From Aporhodopirellula rubra (GTDB lineage: Bacteria; Planctomycetota; Planctomycetia; Pirellulales; Pirellulaceae): DNA of 64,000 nt. A program made the translations under genes and the position numbers. Of the stretch, positions 27,810 through 36,094 are shown in pieces; the stretch's first letter is position 1; each line of letters begins with the position of its first letter. The notes under the pieces are model-generated. The model was not told the origin of the DNA, did not search any database, and worked only from the letters and a program-made list of their open reading frames with translations. Location of the stretch: NCBI RefSeq assembly GCF_014192335.1, contig NZ_JACHXU010000014.1, positions 124,001 through 188,000 on the forward strand, given 5' to 3'.

Positions 27810-29768
27810 TTAACCCGCGATTGGCAAAATTTGGCTGAGAATGATCGTCGTGATCAGTCCTCCGACGGACAACGTCGCGAGCAACGGCGTCCATGTTTTG
27901 AGGGCCTCTGCTTCGGTCAGCCCGCCCATTTTGGCGAACACCCAAAACCCGCTGTCGTTCATCCAACTGCCCATCAACGAACCGCTGCCGACGGCGGTCG
28001 CAACGTACACCATGTTGAACGGTGGTTCTTCGCCGCCCATGATCGCAGCGATCATACCCGCGCCAACAATCATCGCGACCGTGCTGCTGCCTTGAGCGAC
28101 TTTCAAGACCGCGGCGACAGCCCAAGCGAGCAATAGGATCGCGATACCCGATGCACTCTGGCCACTGAAGTATTGTTGAATCGTTTCGCCGATACCCGTT
28201 TGGCTGAGCATGGCACCGAACGCGCCACCGGCGGCCGTGATCAGGATAATCACCCCACCGCTCATCAACGATTCTTCGACATCCACGTTGAGTTCACGCC
28301 ATGACAAGGAGCGAACGATTTTGAACGTCAACATCGCAGCCAAAGCGGCGAGCAGCAACGCGAAGTTCGGATTACTCCACAGGCCCAACGAGTTTGCGGT
28401 CTTCCTCATCGGCGATTCCCAACGCTGCGCCGCGATCAGTTCGGGATAGGCTGCGTCGAGCAACGCTCGGTTCATGCGGCGCCGATCGACGGGCTTCATC
28501 CGAACTTGATCGGCCTTCATCAATTGGGCGGTCACGTCCGGCATGGCGACGTCCGCGAATGCCTCTTGGCTGTAGTATTCGGGATCCAACAACGCTTCGT
28601 TAATGACCGCAACCACGGCTTCTTTCTCGCCATCGTTCTTTGCAGCGTTCGTCAGTCGCGAGCGTTGTTTCTCGTTCAGCAATTCGCTCGATAGGATTCG
28701 GCCGGCGGGGGATTTTTCGGTCGCCGATGCGAATCGTTGTGCGAGCAGATCGAAATCCTCAATGTCCGTGGTCAGCACCGAGGCTCGGTCCTCACGATCG
28801 GCGAGCGTTGTCGCCAACGTGCCAGCACCGATCAACACGACGGGCAAAATCACGGGCAGCAATGATGCGAACAGCCCAGGCAGTTTCGATTCTTCGAGAG
28901 GTTGGTGGCGGTCATCGTTTGCACCGAGCGGACGCATCGGGATCGGAGACTTTTTGTCCGAGTAGATCGAAAACAGAAGTCCGATGATCGCGGAGGGAAT
29001 CGCGACGGCCGCCCCGATGATCATCATCATGCCGATGTCCACATGCAAAATCGCGGCCACGAGAAGCGGCCCCGGCGTGGGTGGCACGAGTGTGTGAGTG
29101 ATGCAGCCACCGGTCGCGATCGCCATCAAATATCGCAGGTAGTTCTTTCCCGTCCGCCGGTGAAGGCTGCGAGCCAACGGAACGAGGAGATAGAAAACCG
29201 TGTCGAAGAAGACCGGGATGGCCAAGATGAAACCGCTAATCATCAGACCCAGCGACGCTTTCTTTTCGCCCGTCATTTCAACCGCGGTGCGAACGATTCG
29301 GTCGGCCGAACCGCTGTCGAGCATGCATTTGCCAATGATCGCCGCCATTGCGATCACGATCCCAACGCCCGCAGCCGAATTGCCGAACGCCGAAACGACC
29401 GCGCCCATTCGTTCGCCCATCCCGGCGCCGGTGTCAAAGCCCACCAGGATACTGACCAGGATCGCGGAGAGGATAAGCGCCAAGAACGCGTTTAGTTTGA
29501 GGCCTATGATCAACGTCAAGACGGAGATGATTCCGATCAAGACGAATACCGCGGGCCACCAGTCGATCGGTGTATCAGCGAGGGCCGGCGTGACATCACC
29601 AAACACAATGAAGTCTATTGACGAAACCGATGCATTCATCAACGCCGATGACTGTTCCGATGTCGACTGTTCCGCCGCGATCGCCGATTGGATCGGCACG
29701 GACGCGAACGCGCCAAACAGAACCAATAACAATCCGAATCGTGCGAGAAAGGGGGCGGGGAACGGCAT
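27810..29768 (-). CDS. GntP-family permease with signal-like N-terminus and large hydrophilic insert
   Basis: A 652-residue transporter of the gluconate:H+ symporter family, well above the usual 440-450 residues. Signature stretches are AIIGKCMLDSGSADRIVRT, PVFFDTVFYLLVPLA, TPGPLLVAAI, LKVAQGSSTVAMIVGAGM and GSGSLMGSWMNDSGFW. Two features are odd: an extra N-terminal hydrophobic segment ending near SAIAAEQ that looks like a signal peptide, and a hydrophilic insert of about 120 residues (DREDRASVLTT through ESPMRKT) between membrane segments in the middle. ATG 29768 is chosen over 29810. It precedes the [2Fe-2S] gene by 5 bases and follows the CYTH gene by 90 bases. Confidence 0.9.
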   Translation of the reverse strand: MPFPAPFLARFGLLLVLFGAFASVPIQSAIAAEQSTSEQSSALMNASVSSIDFIVFGDVTPALADTPIDWWPAVFVLIGIISVLTLIIGLKLNAFLALILSAILVSILVGFDTGAGMGERMGAVVSAFGNSAAGVGIVIAMAAIIGKCMLDSGSADRIVRTAVEMTGEKKASLGLMISGFILAIPVFFDTVFYLLVPLARSLHRRTGKNYLRYLMAIATGGCITHTLVPPTPGPLLVAAILHVDIGMMMIIGAAVAIPSAIIGLLFSIYSDKKSPIPMRPLGANDDRHQPLEESKLPGLFASLLPVILPVVLIGAGTLATTLADREDRASVLTTDIEDFDLLAQRFASATEKSPAGRILSSELLNEKQRSRLTNAAKNDGEKEAVVAVINEALLDPEYYSQEAFADVAMPDVTAQLMKADQVRMKPVDRRRMNRALLDAAYPELIAAQRWESPMRKTANSLGLWSNPNFALLLAALAAMLTFKIVRSLSWRELNVDVEESLMSGGVIILITAAGGAFGAMLSQTGIGETIQQYFSGQSASGIAILLLAWAVAAVLKVAQGSSTVAMIVGAGMIAAIMGGEEPPFNMVYVATAVGSGSLMGSWMNDSGFWVFAKMGGLTEAEALKTWTPLLATLSVGGLITTIILSQILPIAG

Positions 29769-29858
29769 CGTGCTTTGGGCTACCTTAGGAAACGGTTGGG
29801 GCCATCCCATGCGTCTTGATGCATCGCGGGCGGCATTTGAGCCGCTATCTTAGCACAG

Positions 29859-30437
29859 TCACCGTTCTAATTGCATTCGCAGATAACTTCGTGATTCCGG
29901 ATCGGTCAAACCGAGCTTTCGTGCCAAACCGGAGACGCGTGCTCTCGCCGTTTCGATCTCGCTATCGTCGGGTGTCGCCGTTGGAAGGACGCATTCGATC
30001 TCGGCAAAGAGGCCCGGATCGCCATCGTGCCGGAGTGATTCGACGGAGTCGATCGTGATCGTCATCGCGGTCTCGGCAGATCCGAGTCGATAGGTCTCGC
30101 GACGTTTCGTCACCGTCGCGACTTCACGGAATCCCAAGACGGTCAAAAGGCGTTCCATGTGCGTGCCATCGGTGTCACCGGGATCGAGTCGCCACTCGAG
30201 TTCCTCACGAGCTTTCACGAGACCGGGCCGCCGGGTGCCTTTGTAAGTCACCATCGGAATGTCATCCTCTCGGCGAACCCGCAATGCCTCGCCCGTTTCG
30301 ACAAAGTCACGACAGGGGTGATTGTAGTAGGTGTCCCTGTTTTCATTTTCTGAAACAAACACTGCGTCTTCCGCCGCCAATCGCTCGGTGAGTTCTTTCC
30401 GATCGCTGACGCGGTACTTCTGTTCGATTTCAAACAC
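29859..30437 (-). CDS. CYTH domain protein (class IV adenylate cyclase/triphosphatase fold)
   Basis: A 192-residue protein with the tunnel-fold signature FEIEQKY at residues 2-8 (the ExExK motif). Further charged strands follow: EALRVRREDD, MVTYKG, REELEWRL and LFAEIECVL. The superfamily includes CyaB-type adenylate cyclases, inorganic triphosphatases and thiamine triphosphatases; all use triphosphate substrates with Mg or Mn. It lies in the same run of genes as thiE, which makes a thiamine-triphosphatase-like or general triphosphatase role worth considering, but the residues alone do not separate the options. Confidence 0.88.
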   Translation of the reverse strand: MFEIEQKYRVSDRKELTERLAAEDAVFVSENENRDTYYNHPCRDFVETGEALRVRREDDIPMVTYKGTRRPGLVKAREELEWRLDPGDTDGTHMERLLTVLGFREVATVTKRRETYRLGSAETAMTITIDSVESLRHDGDPGLFAEIECVLPTATPDDSEIETARARVSGLARKLGLTDPESRSYLRMQLER

Positions 30438-30476
30438 GCACGTGTTCCTCGAGATAAATTGAAACGGGGCAACGGT

Positions 30477-31469
30477 TCATTGCGTCGGTGTCTCGGTCGA
30501 CAACGGATGCAGCAACGCGGGGCTGCCTTCCGTCGTAACCCAAACGCGCGAGCCGGAATCTACCGCGATGGCTTCGACCTGTCTGAGTCGTGGCATTTCG
30601 ACCGCCCGAGGGACTCCACCGAGTTGTTCCTGCAAACTGGAATGGCGTCCACGTTCAAAGCAGAAGGCCTGGAAATAGCTCGCGATCCAAACATCACCGC
30701 TCCTGGCGTCCCGGTCGGCCCCGGTTGCCATCGGCAATGCGAGCGTGGCGATCTGGGACGCGGTAACGCGATGAGGTCCCAGGCCGCTCTTTCGCGGCGA
30801 GTTGTTTTTCCTCAGTGCATGACGTTTTGCCGCATCCGCGGACGTCCAACTCGAATCGGAAACGGTGAATACGGCCGCGATCGGCAGTCGTCCTTTGGCG
30901 AGCAATACAGTGCAGTTTTCGTCCGGGTCGTACCAAACGGCTTCGCAATCGACTGCACCGTTTGGGAATCGAACCTGCAGCGACTCGTAGTCCGCTAGAT
31001 CGAGGCGTGTTTGGGCGTGAGGGTCCGGTTCGGCGAAACGATAAAGAGTGATGTGTTCACGAACCGCGTTGTTGTCGCCGCAATCGGCAACGATCAATTT
31101 GGCAGGTGCGTCCGTCGATGCCGGGACACCGGTCATCGCTTCCCAGTCGACTGATTTTGCGGACGTCAGCTCGCAGGTTCCCGTCAACCGCCCGCTACGA
31201 GTGTCAAAACAGAACAATCGTGCGCGGTCGCCCGAGTCGTTGTGCGTCCAAACGCAGGCGGGATCGCTCATCGAAAACGACAAACCGCTGCTTTCAGTTA
31301 GACCGGGTGCACCCGTGAGAGTCACGAAATTGGATTTCGAATCGTCCGCGACCGCGAAAGCAAACAACGCCAAACAGGAAACCGCAACGACCCGGATCAC
31401 GATCATTCGAACGGGATAGCGAGTCAGGAAGGAATCGGATGCCGACGGTTCTGACGCAAGGCGTTTCAT
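30477..31469 (-). CDS. secreted hypothetical protein, possible beta-propeller
   Basis: A 330-residue protein with a hydrophobic export segment at about residues 22-42 (MIVIRVVAVSCLALFAFAV). The mature part is rich in short beta-type stretches with repeats of the form VWTHNDSGD, LIVADCGDNN, VDCEAVWYD and VEAIAVDSGSRVWV, suggesting a propeller. No family is recognised with certainty. ATG 31469 overlaps the stop of thiE by four bases (ATGA), which supports this start and coupled translation; ATG 31406 would give a shorter signal peptide. The CYTH gene follows 39 bases later. Confidence 0.72.
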   Translation of the reverse strand: MKRLASEPSASDSFLTRYPVRMIVIRVVAVSCLALFAFAVADDSKSNFVTLTGAPGLTESSGLSFSMSDPACVWTHNDSGDRARLFCFDTRSGRLTGTCELTSAKSVDWEAMTGVPASTDAPAKLIVADCGDNNAVREHITLYRFAEPDPHAQTRLDLADYESLQVRFPNGAVDCEAVWYDPDENCTVLLAKGRLPIAAVFTVSDSSWTSADAAKRHALRKNNSPRKSGLGPHRVTASQIATLALPMATGADRDARSGDVWIASYFQAFCFERGRHSSLQEQLGGVPRAVEMPRLRQVEAIAVDSGSRVWVTTEGSPALLHPLSTETPTQ

Positions 31470-32599
31470 CGGGTTGTTGCTCGCTCGAACGGTTCGTCGT
31501 GAAGCACAGTTTCGAGCGACCGACGTAACGTCGCCGCGTTGTCGGATAAATCATCGCCCGCGAGCGCGCCGGTCACCGCCACGCGGCCGAATCCCGCCTC
31601 AACGACATCGCGAATGTTTGATGGTCCGATGCCTCCGATGGCAAACGCCGGACGGGTAAGGCATCGATCTTCGGCCAAAGCGATCATGTCGGACACTTCT
31701 AGCAAAAAGGGACAACCAGGAAAGTGATCGAACTGTTTTGTTTGGCCTGGGAACACAGGGCCGCAACCGATGTAGTCGGCGGTTGACGCAAACGCGTTAT
31801 GAACTTGATCGACGTCGTGTGTTGACAACCCAATGATTGCTTGAGGGCCAACGATCCGGCGGACTTGATCCACGGGGAGTTCTTCCTGACCGACGTGCAC
31901 GCCATCGGCCATCGACGCGGCGGCAATATCGGCGCGGTCATTGATGATCCACAGCACACCGTGGCGCCGCGCGGCCGCCGTTCCAGCAACGGCGCGTTGA
32001 TACAACGTCCGGTCGTCCATGTTGCGATCTCGCAATTGAACGATATCCACTCCGGCATCGGCGAGAGACGCAATCCGTTGGACCATTGCCTCTTCGCTGC
32101 TGCCGCAGTCGATCAGAGCGTACAGCCGAGCATCGTTCAGGCGTGCGAGTCGACCGTTGCCCGCGATGCAGATTTGCTCGAGGTCCGCAAACACGTCGTA
32201 GCATCGATAACGAATCCGCTCGATCTGAGACGCGAATCCTGCGTCGATTGTTTTGCCGTATTCTTCCAAACAACGCAGCGCCTGCTGAGTGCGACCGGTG
32301 GCCGCGGCGACGATGCTGTTGATGTCCGGACGGGTTTGCTCGCCCGGCGTCGTCGCGGTCGTGCCCACGTCACCGCTCGTGTCGCGTGCACGCAGGAGAT
32401 TTATTCGCGGAATCCGTGCCATCGCTTCGGTCAAGTCGTGCCGGAGACGTTTCAGTTGAGCTGTCAACGAATGAGCCGACAGCACGAACCTCGCGGACTC
32501 CTCCATTGTTCGCAATCCTTCGGCTGCCCGATTCGCGTTAGCATCGAGAATACGCATGCTCGCGTTTGGGAATTCAATGGGCGACGGTTCGGTCTTCAT
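31466..32599 (-). CDS. thiE: thiamine-phosphate synthase ThiE with N-terminal ThiD2-like domain
   Basis: A 377-residue two-domain protein. Residues 1 to about 145 form the helical ThiD2-type domain (RILDANANRAAEGLRTMEES, LRHDLTEAM, CLEEYGK). Residues about 160-377 are the ThiE barrel: LYALIDCGSSEEA, DIVQLRDRNMDDRTL, GVHVGQEELP, GLSTHDVDQV and IGCGPVFPGQTKQ. It joins the pyrimidine and thiazole phosphates to give thiamine phosphate. ATG 32599 is chosen because it overlaps the stop of the upstream gene by four bases; the longer frame lacks support. It is the second gene of a compact run that later includes a CYTH protein. Confidence 0.95.
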   Translation of the reverse strand: MKTEPSPIEFPNASMRILDANANRAAEGLRTMEESARFVLSAHSLTAQLKRLRHDLTEAMARIPRINLLRARDTSGDVGTTATTPGEQTRPDINSIVAAATGRTQQALRCLEEYGKTIDAGFASQIERIRYRCYDVFADLEQICIAGNGRLARLNDARLYALIDCGSSEEAMVQRIASLADAGVDIVQLRDRNMDDRTLYQRAVAGTAAARRHGVLWIINDRADIAAASMADGVHVGQEELPVDQVRRIVGPQAIIGLSTHDVDQVHNAFASTADYIGCGPVFPGQTKQFDHFPGCPFLLEVSDMIALAEDRCLTRPAFAIGGIGPSNIRDVVEAGFGRVAVTGALAGDDLSDNAATLRRSLETVLHDEPFERATTR

Positions 32600-33333
32600 C
32601 GGCGTGGCATGTAGAGGTCGATTTGCGTCTCTTGGAACACTCGCCATTTGACGCCATGACGCCACAAACGGAAATACGGCTCGAACGGATCTTCGGAGGC
32701 AATGTGTTTGCGATACAGCGGCCACATCAAATAATCACGAAGCATCGCGTCGCAGTTCACAAAATAGAACGGATTGCGAAGGGCCGTGGCGATCGCATGA
32801 TCGGGCGCGGCCGCTCCCACCCAACTGGGAATGGTTTCGGCGAGCAGAACGAGCAGTTCCGTTTTCTCTTCGGCGAGTTTGGGATGTTTCGGCGGGATGC
32901 CTTCGAGGACTCGAATCCGCTCGATCGCGGATAGTTTTTCCGTGGCCTCGGTATGCCCGAGTGAGTCGCCGAGCCGTCTCATCTGGTCGATCCATTCTTC
33001 CCCGGCGGTTTGAACGTCCTCGGGAGCGACTACGGCAGGTTTGCGGACGACAAAGAACGCGTCCCGCCCACCGGTTGGTCGCCGATCGTCCCCGGCAACT
33101 TCGAAAAGGATCTCGAGCCGTTCGTGCACGTCGTCGCCGCCGACCACGCCGCTGAAGACTCCCGCGAGCCCCCGGCCGTCAGGACGAAACGATTGGAAGT
33201 ACCCGATCAAATCATCGGTCCCTTGGACCTCGTCGACTGATTTGCCAACGCTCTCCCCCATTCGCCGCAATACCTCCTGATGATCGTCGCTGAGTTCGTC
33301 AAACGCGGGCTTCTCGTGCGGTAATTCGGTCAT
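32596..33333 (-). CDS. hypothetical protein, first gene of the thiE run
   Basis: A 245-residue soluble protein, acidic in its first half and more basic at the end (YFRLWRHGVKWRVFQETQ). It has no signal peptide, membrane segment or cofactor motif that I can identify. The overlap with thiE (ATGA) indicates coupled translation, so a link with thiamine synthesis or with the downstream CYTH protein is possible. ATG 33333 is the only good start. Family unknown to me, possibly planctomycete-specific. Confidence 0.78.
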   Translation of the reverse strand: MTELPHEKPAFDELSDDHQEVLRRMGESVGKSVDEVQGTDDLIGYFQSFRPDGRGLAGVFSGVVGGDDVHERLEILFEVAGDDRRPTGGRDAFFVVRKPAVVAPEDVQTAGEEWIDQMRRLGDSLGHTEATEKLSAIERIRVLEGIPPKHPKLAEEKTELLVLLAETIPSWVGAAAPDHAIATALRNPFYFVNCDAMLRDYLMWPLYRKHIASEDPFEPYFRLWRHGVKWRVFQETQIDLYMPRR

Positions 33334-34151
33334 GAACGAAATCGGATACGTGAAAACAGTAGTGTGAATGAAATGACAGAGGTCGCCGTCGCGGCCGGCC
33401 GGGGCTGCCTTTTAGCAGCAGAAAGCGTGATGCATTAACCGCAGGAACGACAGCCCAGGTGACAGCGAATCGGGGGTGAATCATCCGGCCGGTTCTGACC
33501 CGCACGTGAATGCGTTATTAGCGGATCTGGCTGAGCTAACCCGCACGATTAATCGAAGATTAAGTTTATCAAAACAGTCGCAAAGACCCCCGTTTGCCTA
33601 TCTCGCCGTCGGTGTGGGGGGGATAGGCAAAGTAGCAAAGTGGGAATCTGCCCCGCAACGAGGCATTAAACGTCGCCGCACGGCCCTAGTCGACGGATTC
33701 GAAAAAACGCTTTCGAACTGCTTGCACGTCACCATAGCACTCCTACAATCCTCGCCAGCCTGTTTCAACAGCACGAACAAGACAGTTTAACCAGATCCCG
33801 CATTCAGGAAGGTTCGCTCGTCTTGCCTGCTTCGTTTCTCAGGCCAAGGTCATTTCCTACGTTTGCGTGGAGTACGCAGACGGGAGCCGACTTTCTGGAA
33901 GCCATAATGTTGCCCCGCACGTCGGAATCTCGGAACGGAGTTTTCCAGCAATCCGGTTGGTGAGGCATTACATCTTGTCCCGACAGTTACTTTTCTCGTT
34001 TTGTACTGAGTTCGCTTTTTCACACGGTTGTGCGAGTCGGTAACGGCAGACACGAGCGGTGAGATTCATCCGGCGTATGATTCGCCTGACTCAATCGACG
34101 GCATGGTGCCGCCACTGTCCTGACAAGTTAACTTGCACTAGGAAGCATGGA
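33334..34151. other. 818-base spacer with one strong inverted repeat, no gene
   Basis: The region holds no credible ORF (the longest has no family likeness and poor composition). A perfect 10-base inverted repeat, TTTGCCTATC at 33593-33602 and GATAGGCAAA at 33622-33631, encloses a 19-base GC-rich loop with a run of seven G. It has no T-run on either side, so it is not an ordinary terminator. The spacer separates divergent genes and should hold both promoters. Confidence 0.5.
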
Positions 34152-34592
34152 ATGTTGTCACTGTTCTTTGGTCTTACACTTGTTTTCGTAACCACCGGCG
34201 TTGCCACGGCAGAGCCATCGCGAGAAAATATCACTCACACGAGTGACCAGAACTACACTTTGGCGTACAAGAAATCAGTCGAACAAGACAAACCCCTGAT
34301 GGTCGTGATCGGTGCACCTTATTGCCCGGCATGCCAAGTTCTCAAACAAACCACGATCGCCAACATGAGCCGATCGGGTGAACTCGACAACGTCAGCCTG
34401 GCGGTCGTCGACCGTGACGCAGAACCCGAGTTGGCCAAACAGTTGATGGCCGACGAAAAGATGATTCCGCAAATCATCGTTTATAGCAAATCGTCAGACG
34501 GTCACTGGAAACGTCGCCGTTTGATGGGCTACCAGCCCGTTCAACCAGTGCGAACGTTGTTGCAAAAGGTTCGCGATCTGGGACGTGGCTAA
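34152..34592 (+). CDS. secreted thioredoxin-fold protein
   Basis: A 146-residue protein with a signal peptide (MLSLFFGLTLVFVTTGVATA). The thioredoxin-like domain shows PLMVVIGAPYCPACQVLK with the redox pair CPAC, and MIPQIIVYSK carrying the cis-Pro loop. It would reduce or oxidise disulfides, or act as a chaperone, outside the cytoplasm. ATG 34152 is chosen because AGGAAG lies upstream and it starts the signal; the longer upstream frame is rejected. A terminator follows at 34704. Confidence 0.88.
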   Translation: MLSLFFGLTLVFVTTGVATAEPSRENITHTSDQNYTLAYKKSVEQDKPLMVVIGAPYCPACQVLKQTTIANMSRSGELDNVSLAVVDRDAEPELAKQLMADEKMIPQIIVYSKSSDGHWKRRRLMGYQPVQPVRTLLQKVRDLGRG

Positions 34593-34703
34593 CAACGCCC
34601 GGATCCACAAGAACAACTAATCACCGGTCTCAGTCGATCGACAAACGGGATCGGAATACAAACGCGTCTCGTGAATGAACGTGTTTGCGAGAATTCAATC
34701 AAG

Positions 34704-34741
34704 AAAGCCCGCTCGGCCACCGGCCATGCGGGCTTTTTTTG
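34704..34741 (+). terminator. rho-independent terminator after thioredoxin-fold gene
   Basis: Stem AAAGCCCGC (34704-34712) pairs with GCGGGCTTT (34728-34736); the loop contains a second small GGCC pairing, and a run of T continues to 34740. It sits 112 bases after the stop. With A residues on the left arm it may also work for the leftward gene that ends at 34972. Confidence 0.88.
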
Positions 34742-34971
34742 TGCGCCGCATTCACCGCGCCGGACGTTAGCTAAGGAAGTTTTGGTTGTCGCCGCACGTT
34801 TCGTTGGTCGCCGCGAGTTTCGGTTGTCGCTTCGTCGGCATAGGGTGGCCGAGGTTTTGGCCAAAGTTTCGGTAGACGCATTGGTAGACGTTTTGGCAAA
34901 TGTAGACCGACCAACTCTGTGTCGTTTTTCGACGATCGTTCTCCGTGTAGAAAACAAATGGCCTGGGCGAC

Positions 34972-36090
34972 TTACCGGGAATTCGATCCGGCTTTCGCAC
35001 CGACCTGTGCCGCGATCACGCGGTAGCCGGTTTCGTTGAGGTGGCCGCTTCCGATTCGGCCGTTGTTGAATCCGTGTGGAAAATGTCCCTGCGCCGCTGC
35101 CCCCCAAAGTCCGTCCCGGCAATCGATGACTGTGATCCCCTGCTCAGCCAGTGCAGCCTCGAGCATTCGAAATTGCGAATCGTGGGCATCCGAACGAATG
35201 ATTCGATCGCCCATCACAACAGGAATCTGTGGTGCGTAGATCATCGTGATCGGATTCGTGGTCGCATCGGCCAAACGCCGAGCAATCACGCTCGCCGGAA
35301 ACGCCTCCGGTGGCTGGTTCGGATCAACCGTGGCGGACGTCTGAGTCGACTGAGTCACTGCCGTGGACGCCACCGGTCCGGGCCGGAATCGAAGCGTTCG
35401 AATTTGGCTGGTATCACCATCGAAGATCAGCCCCCGCGCCGCGTGGACGACGAAATCAGGAACCAAGTCCAACCATTGCGGCACAGCGTTGACCGAAAGG
35501 GATTCGACCGGGACATCGATATCTGTTCTGCCAGGTATGGCCGCCTCGGCGAGCGCGTTCGAGTCCGCGTTCGATTGCGATTCTGCCAGCGACTCCAGAT
35601 CCTCGAGTTCGCAGATCAGCACAAAATGCTCCGTCACGCCGAGCTGTTTTTCGACTCGCGCGAAACGGCTCGTCCAGTCCAACGCGTCCTCGCCACTGCG
35701 GGCCATCGGCAGAACCGCGAACGAAGCGTTTTTCGAACCAGCGATTTCGCTTTCGAGTTGGCTCCACAACTTGTCCGAATCCGCGACGCAAACGCCTTCC
35801 GCCTGCGAGTCGCCCCACAATGCGATCACTCGCTCGGTGGTGGACGGTGGCAGGTTGGTGCGGCCCGGCATGCCGTGCACACCGATCGTGGTCGTCGCGT
35901 ATCCTTCGCTCCGCCAACGGTATTGGGTGGAGGCGGGATACACCCAGTCGTGACATACCGGGTCGAAAACGCGCGAGTGATAACTACGCACGAACCAGGG
36001 TGACGTGCCCCAAACGAGCAGCGTGCCGGCGGCGAGCCCGAAGGCCCACCGTGTCAGGTAATCGCGAGTTTGGAGCGGGGACACGTTCAC
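34972..36090 (-). CDS. SGNH hydrolase-like membrane protein
   Basis: A 372-residue protein with an N-terminal membrane segment (WAFGLAAGTLLVWG) and an outside domain of SGNH/GDSL type. Block I reads ALWGDSQAEGV with the nucleophile-type Ser in GDS; the end reads SGHLNETGYRVIA, matching the His block, though the usual Asp before His is Ser here. Such enzymes often remove O-acetyl groups from polysaccharides. GTG 36090 lies 4 bases after the sulfatase stop and is preferred; ATG 36159 would overlap it by 65 bases. The two genes are probably cotranscribed. Weak family match, so activity is not certain. Confidence 0.75.
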   Translation of the reverse strand: MNVSPLQTRDYLTRWAFGLAAGTLLVWGTSPWFVRSYHSRVFDPVCHDWVYPASTQYRWRSEGYATTTIGVHGMPGRTNLPPSTTERVIALWGDSQAEGVCVADSDKLWSQLESEIAGSKNASFAVLPMARSGEDALDWTSRFARVEKQLGVTEHFVLICELEDLESLAESQSNADSNALAEAAIPGRTDIDVPVESLSVNAVPQWLDLVPDFVVHAARGLIFDGDTSQIRTLRFRPGPVASTAVTQSTQTSATVDPNQPPEAFPASVIARRLADATTNPITMIYAPQIPVVMGDRIIRSDAHDSQFRMLEAALAEQGITVIDCRDGLWGAAAQGHFPHGFNNGRIGSGHLNETGYRVIAAQVGAKAGSNSR

Positions 36091-36094
36091 GCGT

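Noticed and set aside
31841-32614. Long plus-strand ORF (257 codons) opposite thiE
   Set aside because: It is antisense to a clear ThiE protein, and its Arg/His-rich translation is typical of the opposite strand of GC-rich coding DNA.
33632-33680. Resemblance to the cobalamin riboswitch core (GGGAATCTGCCCCGCAACG)
   Set aside because: Only a short piece matches, the other core segments are missing, and no cobalamin gene is downstream.
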